Source: Pseudobythopirellula maris (GTDB lineage Bacteria; Planctomycetota; Planctomycetia; Pirellulales; Lacipirellulaceae). Taken from it: a stretch of 64,000 nt of DNA. Below are positions 8,486 through 17,964 of the stretch, piece by piece. The translations under genes and the position numbers were made by a program. The notes below the pieces were generated by a model. The model was not told the origin of the DNA. It ran no database searches and worked only from the letters and a program-made list of their open reading frames with translations. Each line of letters starts with the position of its first letter. The first letter of the stretch is position 1. The stretch lies in assembly GCF_007859945.1 (NCBI RefSeq), contig NZ_SJPQ01000002.1, positions 1,218,279-1,282,278 of the forward strand, read 5' to 3'.

Positions 8486-9364
8486 TCACACCTTGGCGGC
8501 GTGGCGTTCGGCGTCGCGCTCGGCGTCTTGCTGCGGCTGCAGCCGGGGCGTCGCCCAGCGGGCGAACGTGTGGCGGCTGGTCGGTGCGAACGTCTCTTCG
8601 GCCGAGAAGTACATCCAGTGGGTCACCGTGATGTCACGCTCCGTGACCGCGATCAGGTTGAACGAGTTCTTCTCCCGCTCGCGGGCGCGGCCGCGACGCG
8701 AGGTGGTCGTGCCGCACTGGGCGATGACCATCCCCTCCTCACGGTTGGCGCCGGCGTACACGTCGAGCGAGTTGCCCACGTACGCCCGGTGCAGGTGCCC
8801 GCCGAGCACGAGCTCGACGCCTGCGCGCTGGAATCGGTCGAGCGCTTGCTTGGCGTTGGGCAGCGTGGGGCTCCGCTCGTAGTCGGGCGCCGGCGCGAAA
8901 TGGTGGTGCGCCACAACGATCCGCAGCCGGCTCGACGGCTCCGCGGCAAAGGCCTTGTCGGCGTAGTCGAGCTGCCAGTCGTCGAGACGGCCGTTGACGA
9001 TCGCCCGATGCGGGGCTGTCGAGTCGAGCGACACGATCGTCGCCTCGCCGACCGTCGTCGTGTGATTAAGTCGCTTGTGGATGTGCCGCTGGTAATTCCG
9101 GTGCGGCGCGGTGAGCCGCTCCCACCAGCGGTAAAGCGGCACGTCGTGGTTGCCGGGGGTGACGATCACCCTCTCACACGGCAGCCGGTCAACGAACGCG
9201 GCGGCCTGCTCGTACTCCTCGACCGTGGCCCGTTGGGTGAAGTCGCCGCTCGCCACCACCACGTCGGCGTCGAGCCGATCGACCGCCCCCAACAACGCCT
9301 CGCCGACCGCCGGCACGTAAAATGGGCCGAAATGGAGGTCGGAGATGTGGATCAGGCGGAGCAT
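8486..9364 (-). CDS. Calcineurin-like metallophosphoesterase (CpdA-like)
   Basis: A 292-residue cytoplasmic protein with all metal-binding motifs of the family: HISDLHFG (Asp9, His11), ASGDFTQRA, TPGNHDVP and LGGHLHRA. The layout matches the CpdA/YfcE-type branch, often annotated as 3',5'-cyclic AMP phosphodiesterase, but the substrate cannot be read from sequence. It converges with the lipid kinase gene (29 bases apart). The C-terminal tail from about residue 270 is rich in Ala and charged residues and probably disordered. Confidence 0.88.
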   Translation of the reverse strand: MLRLIHISDLHFGPFYVPAVGEALLGAVDRLDADVVVASGDFTQRATVEEYEQAAAFVDRLPCERVIVTPGNHDVPLYRWWERLTAPHRNYQRHIHKRLNHTTTVGEATIVSLDSTAPHRAIVNGRLDDWQLDYADKAFAAEPSSRLRIVVAHHHFAPAPDYERSPTLPNAKQALDRFQRAGVELVLGGHLHRAYVGNSLDVYAGANREEGMVIAQCGTTTSRRGRAREREKNSFNLIAVTERDITVTHWMYFSAEETFAPTSRHTFARWATPRLQPQQDAERDAERHAAKV

Positions 9365-9559
9365 GGCGTTTCCGATCGGCGAGAAGACTCAGCGACGCGT
9401 GTCGGTCGTTGGTCGACGCGCGAGGTGGGACACAGGGCTTACAGAACAAATCCCGCGCCGTGACGCTGTGCTAGGTGCAGAAAGCTCAAGACCGCTCGAA
9501 ACCACCCCCTAGGAGGCCGCCGCAACACCGCGCCGGCAGGGTGGCGAGCAGGCTGGTCG

Positions 9560-10267
9560 TCACCGCCGCTCGCGTCGCGACAGCATGAAATAAGCGACAC
9601 ACGCCAACCCCGCCGAGCCGTAAACCATCGCCATGACCATCACCTGGTAGCGGGCGGCCACGAGCGGGTCTTCGCCCGAGAGCACCTGGCCGGTCATCAT
9701 GCCGGGGATCGCCACGAGCCCGACGGCCAGCAGCGCGTTGGTCGCCGGGATCAGCGCGGCGGTGATGGCGTGGTTGCGGGCGTCGCGCCACTCGGCGCCG
9801 CGCTCGCGCTCCGACTCGAACCGCTCAACCGCCACGCCGATCGCGTTCATGGCGTTGGCCAGGATCATGCCGGCCAGCGGCACAACGAGACGCGGCGACC
9901 ACCACGGCTGGGGCGAGAGGACCCCCAAGACCACCACGGCGAGCGTGGCCCAGCCCGCCAAGCCGATCGCGGCCACGGCCCGCCAATAGTGCGCCGCCGA
10001 GCGGTCTAGCGAGGTGCGGATAGCGATCTTGCCCGCCGCCAGCGTCATCACCACGAGCGCCAGCAACACCCACGCCGGGTGGTCGGCGGCGAACAGCGCG
10101 GCGAGCACGTAGCCAATGGCCGCCAGCTGCACGAGCATCCGACCCAACGCATAGAGCGCCGCCCCAGGGCGGAGCGACCACCGCCACAACACGACGAGCA
10201 GCAGGGCGACCGGCGCGAACGCCAGGGCGAGTTTCGTCAGGGGGATCGTGGCGACCGCGGCGAGCAT
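9560..10267 (-). CDS. fetB: UPF0014 ABC-type permease, FetB-like
   Basis: A 235-residue protein with about seven hydrophobic segments. It shows the UPF0014 hallmarks: the central ERERGAEWRDARNHAI loop and the IPGMMTGQVLSGEDPL motif. In E. coli, FetB with the ATPase FetA forms an iron-export ABC transporter. No ATPase gene lies beside it here, so a partner would have to be encoded elsewhere. It is followed 195 bases later by the phosphoesterase and preceded by DoxX, all on the minus strand. Confidence 0.85.
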   Translation of the reverse strand: MLAAVATIPLTKLALAFAPVALLLVVLWRWSLRPGAALYALGRMLVQLAAIGYVLAALFAADHPAWVLLALVVMTLAAGKIAIRTSLDRSAAHYWRAVAAIGLAGWATLAVVVLGVLSPQPWWSPRLVVPLAGMILANAMNAIGVAVERFESERERGAEWRDARNHAITAALIPATNALLAVGLVAIPGMMTGQVLSGEDPLVAARYQVMVMAMVYGSAGLACVAYFMLSRRERR

Positions 10268-10307
10268 GGGGCGATTGTAGCCGCCCGCAGCGGCCGCGTC
10301 CTGCGGA

Positions 10308-10739
10308 TCACTCCGCCGGCGCGTCCGCGGCGTTTGCGGCTTGGCCCCGGCCGAAGATCAGCCGGTCGATCGACAGGCTCCCCGGTCCGGTAAGCAGCAG
10401 CGCAACGTAGACGGCCAGGTAGGCCGCGGCCAACTCTTTGGTCTGCCACGGGTCATCGGCGTGGACGACGAACAAGGCGATCACCATCGTGAACGCCAGC
10501 GGCAACACCGCCACGCGTGTGAGCAGGCCGGCGATGAGCAGCAGCGAACAGCCGAACTCGGCGCCGATGGCCGACATCAGGCTCAGGCGGCTCCCCATGC
10601 CGATCGGGTCGGGGAACGCGTCGGCCATCTCCGAGAACCCGCTCAGCTTTTGCCAGCCATGGACCAGCATCATCACCCCGAACGCGACCCGCAGCAGGAG
10701 CAAACCGAGCGACGGTAAGGGAGAGGTCTTGGAATACAT
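10308..10739 (-). CDS. DoxX-family membrane protein
   Basis: A 143-residue protein with four predicted membrane helices. The opening LLLRVAFGVMMLVHGWQKL is the characteristic DoxX first helix, and EFGCSLLLIAGLLTR the second. DoxX proteins are integral membrane proteins linked to redox homeostasis or quinone-related roles; the function is not well defined. The start is the ATG at 10739; a TTG lies one codon before. It is 40 bases upstream of the FetB-like gene in the same direction. Confidence 0.85.
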   Translation of the reverse strand: MYSKTSPLPSLGLLLLRVAFGVMMLVHGWQKLSGFSEMADAFPDPIGMGSRLSLMSAIGAEFGCSLLLIAGLLTRVAVLPLAFTMVIALFVVHADDPWQTKELAAAYLAVYVALLLTGPGSLSIDRLIFGRGQAANAADAPAE

Positions 10740-11041
10740 CAACAGCGCCTTAGGGGAGGGAAGAAGGAGGGGGGATCGCGGCGAACGTTGCTATAGCTAT
10801 CGACAGTCGGCACGATAACTAAGCGTTCGTTCAAAAACTGACGCTGCAATCGTAGCGAGATCCGCCGCGTAGGCCAGTACGGCATGCCGTCGACGCCGCC
10901 TCGCCCACAGTCAGGCCGGCCGCGGCGATTGGGCCACCCGGAGAAATTCTAGGCGAAGGTTTGCGGGATCGGGCAGCTCGGTCTAGCCTTACTCCATTCC
11001 GCTTGTCTACTTTCTCTCCTAACTATTCAACAGGATCAGGC

Positions 11042-14000
11042 ATGCGCCGGAACCTTATCGTGCTCCTCGCCCTGCTGGCGACGGGCGCTGCGTTAGCGGG
11101 AGTTTGGAGCGTGATCGCCGCGCCCGCCCCTCCGCAATACGACACGCTCGCTCTGAAGGGTGAGTACGTCGATTACTCCGAGCTGGACGGGTCGATCCCG
11201 GGCAAGCTGGTCCGCGAGCTGGGCCGCCAGGCGGTGCTGCTCGCGGCGCGCGACGAGCTGGGCCTCGCCACACGCGACGAGTCGCTCGGCGAGCTCGACG
11301 CCACGGCCACGCCGCTCAACCCCGAGAAGACGTTCGCCCTCATGCCCCGGGTGCGCACCTACTGGAAGGGAAACACGCGGCTCCACCTAGAGCAAAGCCG
11401 CCTGGAAGCGGCGCCGGGTACCGAACCAGCCCCAACCCAACCCGAGGAGCAAGCGGCGATCGAGCCGCTACAGTTCGGCGGGCCCTCGCTCCGGCCCCAA
11501 TCGATCTACGCCACGCTGGCCAACCAATGGGAAGAGCAGGCCCACGGCCCGTTGGTTGAGACGCTGCGCGAGGCGGGCGTGCGGGGCGCGGCGCCCAAGC
11601 CCGACCCGACGAACCTGCCGGACGAGGCCGCGATGCTTCTGGTCGAAGACCTCAGCTTCCCCGCGCAGTACGCCGCGGTGCGGCTGGCCCACCAAGCGGT
11701 CGCCGAGTACGGCGCGTCGGCCGAATGGCTCGGCGTGCTGGCGCGCAGCTACGCCCACCTCGGCATGCTGACCGAGCACCACTGGTCGAGCCAGCCCGAA
11801 GTGTTCTACGCCCGGGCGCTGTTGTACGCCGAGCGGGCCCGGCGCTACGGCGACGGGAAAGAGACTTTGCTCTTACGGCCTTATGTTCTGGCGGTGTGCG
11901 GCGCCCACGCCAACGCGCTGTCGGAGCTCAAGGCGCTCGGCCCGTTGGGCAAGGAGGCGCCGGCGTGGGCGGCGGTGATCGAGCCGACCGGCCGCTTTGA
12001 CCACGAGGGCCTGCAGCAACTCGCCGACGACCGCCCCGAGCTGCGGCCACTGGCGCTGTGGCTCGCGGTGAGTCACAAGCGAACACTCGGCTATCAACGC
12101 GCGTTCCGCGATGTCGCCTATCCTGCGTTGGAGGAAAGCCCGGCCGCTTTTGGCGTCTACAACGACCTAGTGAAATGCTACCCGTCGCTACGCGATCAGC
12201 GACGCGGCGCTTACGGCGGCCCGGCGGCGTTGGCCTCCGAGTTGCCCCTCCGGCTGGTGGGCGTGGCCGACCTGCCGGAAGGAGTGCTCGCCTCGTCGGC
12301 GCCCGCCGCGGGCTGGGTCGGCGAGATGCTCGAGGCGCTGCCCGGCGGCCGCGTCACCCCCTTTGAGAAGGGCCCCAACCAGATCGCCAAGGGCCTGCGC
12401 CGTGCGGAGCGCGAGCTCACCGCGCCGTGCGAGCCATCTTGGGAGCTGCTCGCCCGACTGATCGAGGAGGAGCAGTTCGTGATGGCGGCCAACTACTGCC
12501 AGACGATGTACAACGCCACCGAAGCGTCGCACACGACCGAAGCGGCCGAGCTGCACCGACTTGTGTCCGACCATCGCTGCGCGAGATACATCGCCGTCCA
12601 CCAGCTGCCCAAGCATCTGCACTACGACCCGGAGACGCTCGCCGGCGCCTTGGTGGAGATCGACTTCCTCGAGCCTCGCTACAACATGGAGCCGCTCATC
12701 AAGCAGATGCTCTACTTGCCACGCACCGACGGTTGGAACGCTGGTTACCAGGCGAGTTGGAGCGCCTTCAACAGCCCCGATCTCCGCCTGCCTTCGCTCT
12801 GCGAAGAAATCGTTGCGGGCTACCAGACCTGGTGGGAAGATTTGAAGCCCCACCGGCACACGCAAGTTTTGGACTATTACGAAAAGGTCTCGCCGCACTC
12901 TCCCCACTGGTTGCGGCAGCGGCTGTGGCTCGAGAAGGAGCCTTCCAAGCAACAACTCGCCGAGTGGTCCGAGCACGCCAAGAGCGACGTGTCGAGCAGC
13001 CAACGGATGGCGAACCACCTTGTGGCTGCGGGTCGCGCCGACGAAGCGACCGAGTTCTTCGAACGGGCGTACGAGCTCAGCCCGAGCAGCGACAGCGTCA
13101 TCGCCTTGGCGTCGCACGTTCGCGAGCACGTCGACCGCGACGAGTGGCTCCCCACCCTGCAGAGGTTTCTCGAAGAAGAACCCGAGATCGGGCTGGGGCA
13201 CACGTCGGTCGAGAGCCACATCGCAAAGACTCTCATCTCGGATGACCACGACTACGCGGCGGCGTTGCCCCACGCCCAGCGCGCGGCGCAAAGCTACTCG
13301 GCTGATGGACTCTACTCCGCGATGGTCGCCAACGAGGGCTTGGCCCGCTGGGACGAAGCGGACCATTGGGCCAAGGCGCTCAGCACCAGCTACCCCTCGG
13401 CCAGAGGCTACGAGTGGTGGCTCTACCGCACACGCACCGGCCGCGGCGACCCGGCCGAAGCCCTCCCCCCGCTCGAGCAGTCATTCCTGGAACACTATTC
13501 CTACGTGACCAGGTGGGCCGAGGCGGATTACCTCGCCACCTCGGGTCAGCTCCCTGAGGCGCGAGACGCTTACGACGCGATCGGCGCCAAGTACGACTCG
13601 CCACACAGCAAGGCGTTCTGCCACCTGGTCGCCGCGATTCTAACGTATGAATTGGGCGACGCGGCGCAGCTCGGCGAGAGGATCGAGGCGGCCGAACGTT
13701 TTGCTACGCAGTCCTTGGCGGATAACCCCAAGGGTCGCAACGCGATGCGGCTCTGCCTAGGGCTGCTGGAAATGGAAGCCGACGGCGACGAAGTGGATCT
13801 CAACGAGATCCAGCAAGCGCTCGACGCGATCCCGGATGGAGGGGGCCGCCTCGACTACGTCGGCCTCGTAGGCCTGATCCTGCAAGTCACCGACCAAGAG
13901 AGTGAGGCTGCCGAGCGTTGGCTCCGGGCGGCGGTGCAAGGTCCGCCGGTCGACCTCTCGATCGCCAACCTAGCGGGCCATCACCTCGCCAAAAAGCACG

Positions 14001-14122
14001 GCGTATCGCGCACCGAGCCGATCTCGGCGCGGCCGGACGCAGCCGACGCGCCCGCCGACGAACATGCCGAAGACGACGCGCCGGCCGAGGCCGATAACGA
14101 AGCGGGTCCGTCAGACGACTGA
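11042..14122 (+). CDS. Large exported TPR-type repeat protein
   Basis: A 1026-residue protein. Residues 4-25 are a hydrophobic signal or anchor (LIVLLALLATGAALAGVWSV). The body is almost entirely helical with repeated TPR-like pairs, for instance MANHLVAAGRADEATEFFERAYELSP and LATSGQLPEARDAYDAIG. The last 40 residues are acidic and Ala-rich, likely disordered. TPR arrays serve as protein-binding scaffolds. No catalytic domain is seen. The ATG at 11042 was chosen because the signal sequence begins there; the frame is open further upstream without family character. Confidence 0.82.
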   Translation: MRRNLIVLLALLATGAALAGVWSVIAAPAPPQYDTLALKGEYVDYSELDGSIPGKLVRELGRQAVLLAARDELGLATRDESLGELDATATPLNPEKTFALMPRVRTYWKGNTRLHLEQSRLEAAPGTEPAPTQPEEQAAIEPLQFGGPSLRPQSIYATLANQWEEQAHGPLVETLREAGVRGAAPKPDPTNLPDEAAMLLVEDLSFPAQYAAVRLAHQAVAEYGASAEWLGVLARSYAHLGMLTEHHWSSQPEVFYARALLYAERARRYGDGKETLLLRPYVLAVCGAHANALSELKALGPLGKEAPAWAAVIEPTGRFDHEGLQQLADDRPELRPLALWLAVSHKRTLGYQRAFRDVAYPALEESPAAFGVYNDLVKCYPSLRDQRRGAYGGPAALASELPLRLVGVADLPEGVLASSAPAAGWVGEMLEALPGGRVTPFEKGPNQIAKGLRRAERELTAPCEPSWELLARLIEEEQFVMAANYCQTMYNATEASHTTEAAELHRLVSDHRCARYIAVHQLPKHLHYDPETLAGALVEIDFLEPRYNMEPLIKQMLYLPRTDGWNAGYQASWSAFNSPDLRLPSLCEEIVAGYQTWWEDLKPHRHTQVLDYYEKVSPHSPHWLRQRLWLEKEPSKQQLAEWSEHAKSDVSSSQRMANHLVAAGRADEATEFFERAYELSPSSDSVIALASHVREHVDRDEWLPTLQRFLEEEPEIGLGHTSVESHIAKTLISDDHDYAAALPHAQRAAQSYSADGLYSAMVANEGLARWDEADHWAKALSTSYPSARGYEWWLYRTRTGRGDPAEALPPLEQSFLEHYSYVTRWAEADYLATSGQLPEARDAYDAIGAKYDSPHSKAFCHLVAAILTYELGDAAQLGERIEAAERFATQSLADNPKGRNAMRLCLGLLEMEADGDEVDLNEIQQALDAIPDGGGRLDYVGLVGLILQVTDQESEAAERWLRAAVQGPPVDLSIANLAGHHLAKKHGVSRTEPISARPDAADAPADEHAEDDAPAEADNEAGPSDD

Positions 14123-14148
14123 CTCTGCCGCCCTCCACGAGGGGCGGC

Positions 14149-14748
14149 TCAGGCCCCACGCCGGCGGCGCGAGGCGACCGCCGTCAGGACCAAACCGACC
14201 AGCGCAGCCGTCGCCGGCTCGGGGATCGGCTCGTACACGAACCGTGTCGACGGTGTCGTGTCCATCCCCGGCACGAGGTGCGTGTGGCTCTCGTTGACTT
14301 GCACCTGGGCGGTCACGATCACGCTGGGGACCGAGGGGCCGGGCGTCAGGAACCACTGCAGCATTAACCCCGTGTGGTTCTTGTGCACGGGCGGGATGTT
14401 GAGGAAGTGATTGTGGTCATCGCCGATGTCGGGCGTCTCGAAGCTGGTCGTCGCACTCGGGAACACAATCGGATTGAGACCGGGGGGAAGCACCACCGGG
14501 TTGACCGACACGTTGTGCAGGTGCGGGTCAACGTCTTCCAGGAAACCGGCGTCGTAGAAGCTGGTCATCACCGGCGGCGGGTCGATCGTGACCGTGGCGC
14601 TCTGCAACGTGCCGAGGGCGGGGTCGAACTTCGTGACGCCCGGCAATGTGAGCGTAGCCGCGTGCGCCGAACCGGCGGCAAGCATAAACACGACGAGCGA
14701 GAACGGGACAAGTGTGGCAAGGACGGGGGCAAAGCGGCTGCGCGACAT
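14149..14748 (-). CDS. PEP-CTERM-anchored secreted protein
   Basis: A 199-residue protein with an N-terminal signal peptide (LVPFSLVVFMLAAGSAHA) and a C-terminal sorting tail: IPEPATAALVGLVLTAVA followed by SRRRRGA. PEP-CTERM tails are recognised by exosortase-type enzymes and target proteins for cell-envelope sorting. The middle is a beta-rich region with several His residues (DPHLHNVSV, DDHNHFL) and no known domain. The frame continues upstream to 14793, but the ATG at 14748 places the signal peptide correctly. It converges with the TPR gene. Confidence 0.8.
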   Translation of the reverse strand: MSRSRFAPVLATLVPFSLVVFMLAAGSAHAATLTLPGVTKFDPALGTLQSATVTIDPPPVMTSFYDAGFLEDVDPHLHNVSVNPVVLPPGLNPIVFPSATTSFETPDIGDDHNHFLNIPPVHKNHTGLMLQWFLTPGPSVPSVIVTAQVQVNESHTHLVPGMDTTPSTRFVYEPIPEPATAALVGLVLTAVASRRRRGA

Positions 14749-14868
14749 GAGAACACTCCGGGGCAAAAGGGTGCGATGGTTTCCTTCCCCCAACCCGATG
14801 GGGGGTTAAGGCTTCCACCCTAATCCACCGTGGACCACGACGCCTCTAAAACGCGGTGTGTGGCGGAC

Positions 14869-15297
14869 CTAAACCGCGCACTCGCCGTCCTTGCAGCGTC
14901 CGGTGAGCCACAGGCGGTGCTTGGCGAACTTGCGATAGGCCAGGTCGAGCCCTTGCCGCAAGCCGGGCAACCGTGTGAGCGGCACCAGCGGCCCAAAGCC
15001 GACCGCGCCGTAGAGTCGGCGGAACACCTCCACGCCGGTGACCCACTCGCCCGATGGCAAGCGGCCGTGGATCTCGGCCATCAGCTCGGCCTCGGTCTTG
15101 CCCAAGGGCGCCGGGTCGAAGCCCTCGGCCGCCAAGTCGGTAAAGCGGATCCGGCCTTTGCGATCGAGCCAGCGGAGCGTGCGTATCTCCCGCAGGCAAA
15201 GCGGGCAGTCGCCGTCGTAGAAGACCTCGACCTCCCAGCCGCCGGTGGGGCGGGGGCTTTCGTGGTCGAGCGGCGATGTCTCGGGCGGCCGTTCCAT
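14869..15297 (-). CDS. DCC-family thiol-disulfide oxidoreductase-like protein (DUF393)
   Basis: A 142-residue protein with the family signature [13 protein letters not shown], containing the D-x-C-x-x-C dithiol, and [15 protein letters not shown]. Family members are predicted thioredoxin-like redox proteins; substrates are unknown. The C-terminal [10 protein letters not shown] adds a second Cys pair. The start is taken as the ATG at 15297; a TTG lies two codons upstream. Confidence 0.85.
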   Translation of the reverse strand: MERPPETSPLDHESPRPTGGWEVEVFYDGDCPLCLREIRTLRWLDRKGRIRFTDLAAEGFDPAPLGKTEAELMAEIHGRLPSGEWVTGVEVFRRLYGAVGFGPLVPLTRLPGLRQGLDLAYRKFAKHRLWLTGRCKDGECAV

Positions 15298-15364
15298 GCC
15301 CAAGTCTAGGGCGCAGGACCGATTCCGCCAGTGACAGAAAGCCCGTGCGCCAAGCGCCGGCTCA

Positions 15365-15664
15365 TCAACCCTTCTTGGCCCAGCGCTCCAGCCAGTCTTT
15401 GGGCGGCGACGCCTCGATCACCGTCGCGATCTCCTCCGCGCTCATGCCGCGGTCGAGCATGTCTTGCTTGAGCTGCGACTCTTGCGATCGGCGGTGAATC
15501 GTCGACAGCACGCCGCCGAAGACGCAGACGATCGTGATGACGACCCCCGCCGCGATGACGGGCAAAACGATCATCAGCACGAATCGGTGGTCCTGGTTGA
15601 GACCATCAAACAGTTGGGTCGTTTGCTGCGCCAACATAGGCACACAAGCGTAGGCGGGGAGCAT
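15365..15664 (-). CDS. Small single-pass membrane protein
   Basis: A 99-residue protein with one strong transmembrane helix ([24 protein letters not shown]) and a cytoplasmic tail reading [21 protein letters not shown]. The tail matches that of the next upstream gene (RRELVERGLDPTEIEKVMTATP), so the two are tandem paralogues. An internal ATG at 15637 is an alternative start. The function is unknown. Confidence 0.65.
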   Translation of the reverse strand: MLPAYACVPMLAQQTTQLFDGLNQDHRFVLMIVLPVIAAGVVITIVCVFGGVLSTIHRRSQESQLKQDMLDRGMSAEEIATVIEASPPKDWLERWAKKG

Positions 15665-15703
15665 GGTTGCGGCCTATCGGTGTGGGGGGACGTGGGCGGT
15701 GCT

Positions 15704-15946
15704 TCAAGCACTCTTGGTTTTGGCGTCCTTGGGGGTCGCCGTCATCACCTTCTCAATCTCCGTGGGGTCGAGCCCACGCTCGACCAATTCGCGACGGAAT
15801 TCGAGCTCCTGCCGGTGGACCAAATAACGGCGGGTCTCCCTGGCGACCGAGGCTACGATCCCGAAGATCATGCCAAAGGCGAACATCAACACGATCATGT
15901 TGAACGGCGTCTGGATGCTCACGATGCGGTCAACGATCTCGATCAT
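15704..15946 (-). CDS. Small single-pass membrane protein, paralogue of the next gene
   Basis: An 80-residue protein with an N-terminal transmembrane helix (FNMIVLMFAFGMIFGIVASV) and a charged tail ending ELVERGLDPTEIEKVMTATP. The helix-plus-ERG-(L/M)-x-x-x-EI tail layout is shared with the gene 39 bases downstream. Such pairs often come from tandem duplication. No enzyme motif is present. Confidence 0.65.
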   Translation of the reverse strand: MIEIVDRIVSIQTPFNMIVLMFAFGMIFGIVASVARETRRYLVHRQELEFRRELVERGLDPTEIEKVMTATPKDAKTKSA

Positions 15947-16331
15947 GGTTTCGCCTTCAGGCTAGCGCGGAAAAACAGCTTGCGGAGACCCGCGGGTGGA
16001 CGGTCAACGATTATTCGCAACCACAGGCCTTATCTTGGCTTAGGTGGACAAAAAATCGCAATGAACTCCCTCCGAGGTCAGGATTAGCCCTCCCTGCGCA
16101 GGGGTGGTAGTCGCGGTGCGCACAATCGATAGGGTCGCCTGAAGCGCCAGGGGCCCGCTGCGGCGTGCCTAAATAATGGGCGATGGCTGCCCAAGGGCAT
16201 TGACGATCTGCTGTAAGCCGTTTAGCGTAAACAAGTTGAAGCATATTTTGTGCTGCCATATCAGTCAGGCTCCGCCACAAGCGGCGCAAGACGGGCGGTT
16301 TAGCGACCGGCGACCCAGGCGGATAACTAGC
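15947..16331. other. Intergenic region, 385 bp
   Basis: This gap separates the divergent small membrane genes and argH. It is less G+C-rich than its surroundings around 16170-16260. No ORF, hairpin or promoter in it is convincing. Confidence 0.4.
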
Positions 16332-17789
16332 GTGGCGGATCCCTCCACAGCCGATTCGGCCCTCTCAGGGCCTGAGAACCCACGCGCCTCGGCGAGCGCA
16401 TCACAGTCTGTCTCTTCCAACGCCACGTGGGGCGGCGTTTTCGACGGCGCTACCGACAAGCGCGTCGAGCGGTTCAGCGAGAGCGTCTCCTATGACCGCC
16501 GCCTTTTTGAGCACGACATCCGCGGCTCGGTCGCCCACTCGCGCATGCTCGCCTCGGTCGGCGTGCTCACCAGCGATGAGCAGAGCCAGATCGAGGCCGG
16601 TCTGACGATGATCGGTCTGGAGATCCAGGCCGGCCAATTCGAGTTCCGCCAGGAGCTCGAAGACGTCCACATGAACATCGAGCGGGCGCTGATCGATAAG
16701 ATTGGCGACGTCGGTCGCAAACTCCACACCGGCCGCAGCCGCAACGACCAGGTCTCGACCGATTTTCGGATGTGGGTCCGCACGGAGATCGACCGACTCG
16801 ACGGTCTGCTCAAAGACGTGCAGCGGGCGTTTGTTGGTCGTTGCGCGACCGACGAGGGCGTCGTGCTGCCCGGCTACACCCACTTGCAGCGGGCCCAGCC
16901 GGTGCTGGCGGCCCATTACTGGCTTGCTTACTGCGAGAAGCTCGAACGCGACCGCGGCCGGCTGGCCGACTGCCGCCGCCGGGTGAACCAGCTCCCCCTC
17001 GGCACGGCCGCCCTGGCCGGCACGACGATCCCGATCGACCGCCAGATGGTGGCCGACGATCTGGGGTTCGAGGGCTTGGTGGCCAACAGCCTCGACTCGT
17101 CGAGCGACCGCGACTTCGCCCTGGAGTTTTGCAGCTGCCTGAGCGTCATCGCCGTCCACCTCAGCGGCTGGGCCGAGGAGTGGGTCTTGTGGTCGACCAC
17201 CGAGTTCGGCTTCCTCAAGCCGCCGCAGGCGTTCTGCACCGGCTCGTCGATCATGCCGCAGAAGATCAACCCCGACGTGCTGGAGCTGATCCGAGGCAAA
17301 TCGGCCCGGGTGATCGGCTCGCTCCAAAGCCTGCTGGTGCTCACCAAGGGCTTGCCTCTCGCCTACAACCGCGACCTGCAAGAAGACAAAGAGCGGGTGT
17401 TCGACGCGGCCGACACGGTGACGGCGTGCCTGGAGCTGGCCGCTCCGCTGGTGGCGGGCGCCGAGCTGAGGCGTGAGTCGATCGCCTCGCGACTCGACCA
17501 CGGCTACCTCGACGCCACCACGCTGATGGAGCACCTCATCAAGCTCGGCGTGCCGCAACGCACCGCCCACGAGACCATCGGCAAGCTCGTCGGCGTGGCG
17601 ATGCAACGCGGCGTGCGGCTGGCCGATCTCGAAGTCCAAGAGTTCACCTCGGCGTGCGACAAGCTCGACGAGAGCGTTTACGAAGTGCTGGGCGTCGACC
17701 GTGCGATCGAAGCGTTCCGAAGCGTCGGATCGACCCACCCCGACCGCGTCGCCGAGCAAGAGGCCGTTTGGCGTGAACGGCTGAGTTGA
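16332..17789 (+). CDS. argH: Argininosuccinate lyase
   Basis: A 485-residue member of the fumarase/aspartase superfamily. It cleaves argininosuccinate to arginine and fumarate, the last step of arginine biosynthesis. The superfamily signature [15 protein letters not shown] is present, as are [15 protein letters not shown] and [11 protein letters not shown] (catalytic His). [20 protein letters not shown] is the usual N-terminus. The frame is open to 16176, but the GTG at 16332 gives a normal length with a short Ser/Ala-rich leader. It stands alone without other arg genes. Confidence 0.95.
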   Translation: MADPSTADSALSGPENPRASASASQSVSSNATWGGVFDGATDKRVERFSESVSYDRRLFEHDIRGSVAHSRMLASVGVLTSDEQSQIEAGLTMIGLEIQAGQFEFRQELEDVHMNIERALIDKIGDVGRKLHTGRSRNDQVSTDFRMWVRTEIDRLDGLLKDVQRAFVGRCATDEGVVLPGYTHLQRAQPVLAAHYWLAYCEKLERDRGRLADCRRRVNQLPLGTAALAGTTIPIDRQMVADDLGFEGLVANSLDSSSDRDFALEFCSCLSVIAVHLSGWAEEWVLWSTTEFGFLKPPQAFCTGSSIMPQKINPDVLELIRGKSARVIGSLQSLLVLTKGLPLAYNRDLQEDKERVFDAADTVTACLELAAPLVAGAELRRESIASRLDHGYLDATTLMEHLIKLGVPQRTAHETIGKLVGVAMQRGVRLADLEVQEFTSACDKLDESVYEVLGVDRAIEAFRSVGSTHPDRVAEQEAVWRERLS

Positions 17790-17808
17790 GAAACATAAAC
17801 CGGGGGGC

Positions 17809-17908
17809 TGTGGGAGGCGTCTCCGACGCCGATGACGGTCTCTTGGCGAAAGCGCTCTTGGCAACAGTGGCTGGCGGCGCGATACCGGCGTCACAGACGC
17901 CTCCCACA
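17809..17908. mobile_element. 100-bp element with 14-bp terminal inverted repeats
   Basis: TGTGGGAGGCGTCT at 17809-17822 is the exact reverse complement of 17895-17908. Inner arms (ccgacgcc and ggcgtc) extend the pairing. It lies between argH and the HEAT-type gene and has no coding function. It is a miniature palindromic element. Confidence 0.65.
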
Positions 17909-17964
17909 TCCAAATCCCACCATCTGCGGCCCCATTGTTTATTGCCCCTCCGGGGACACCCGAC

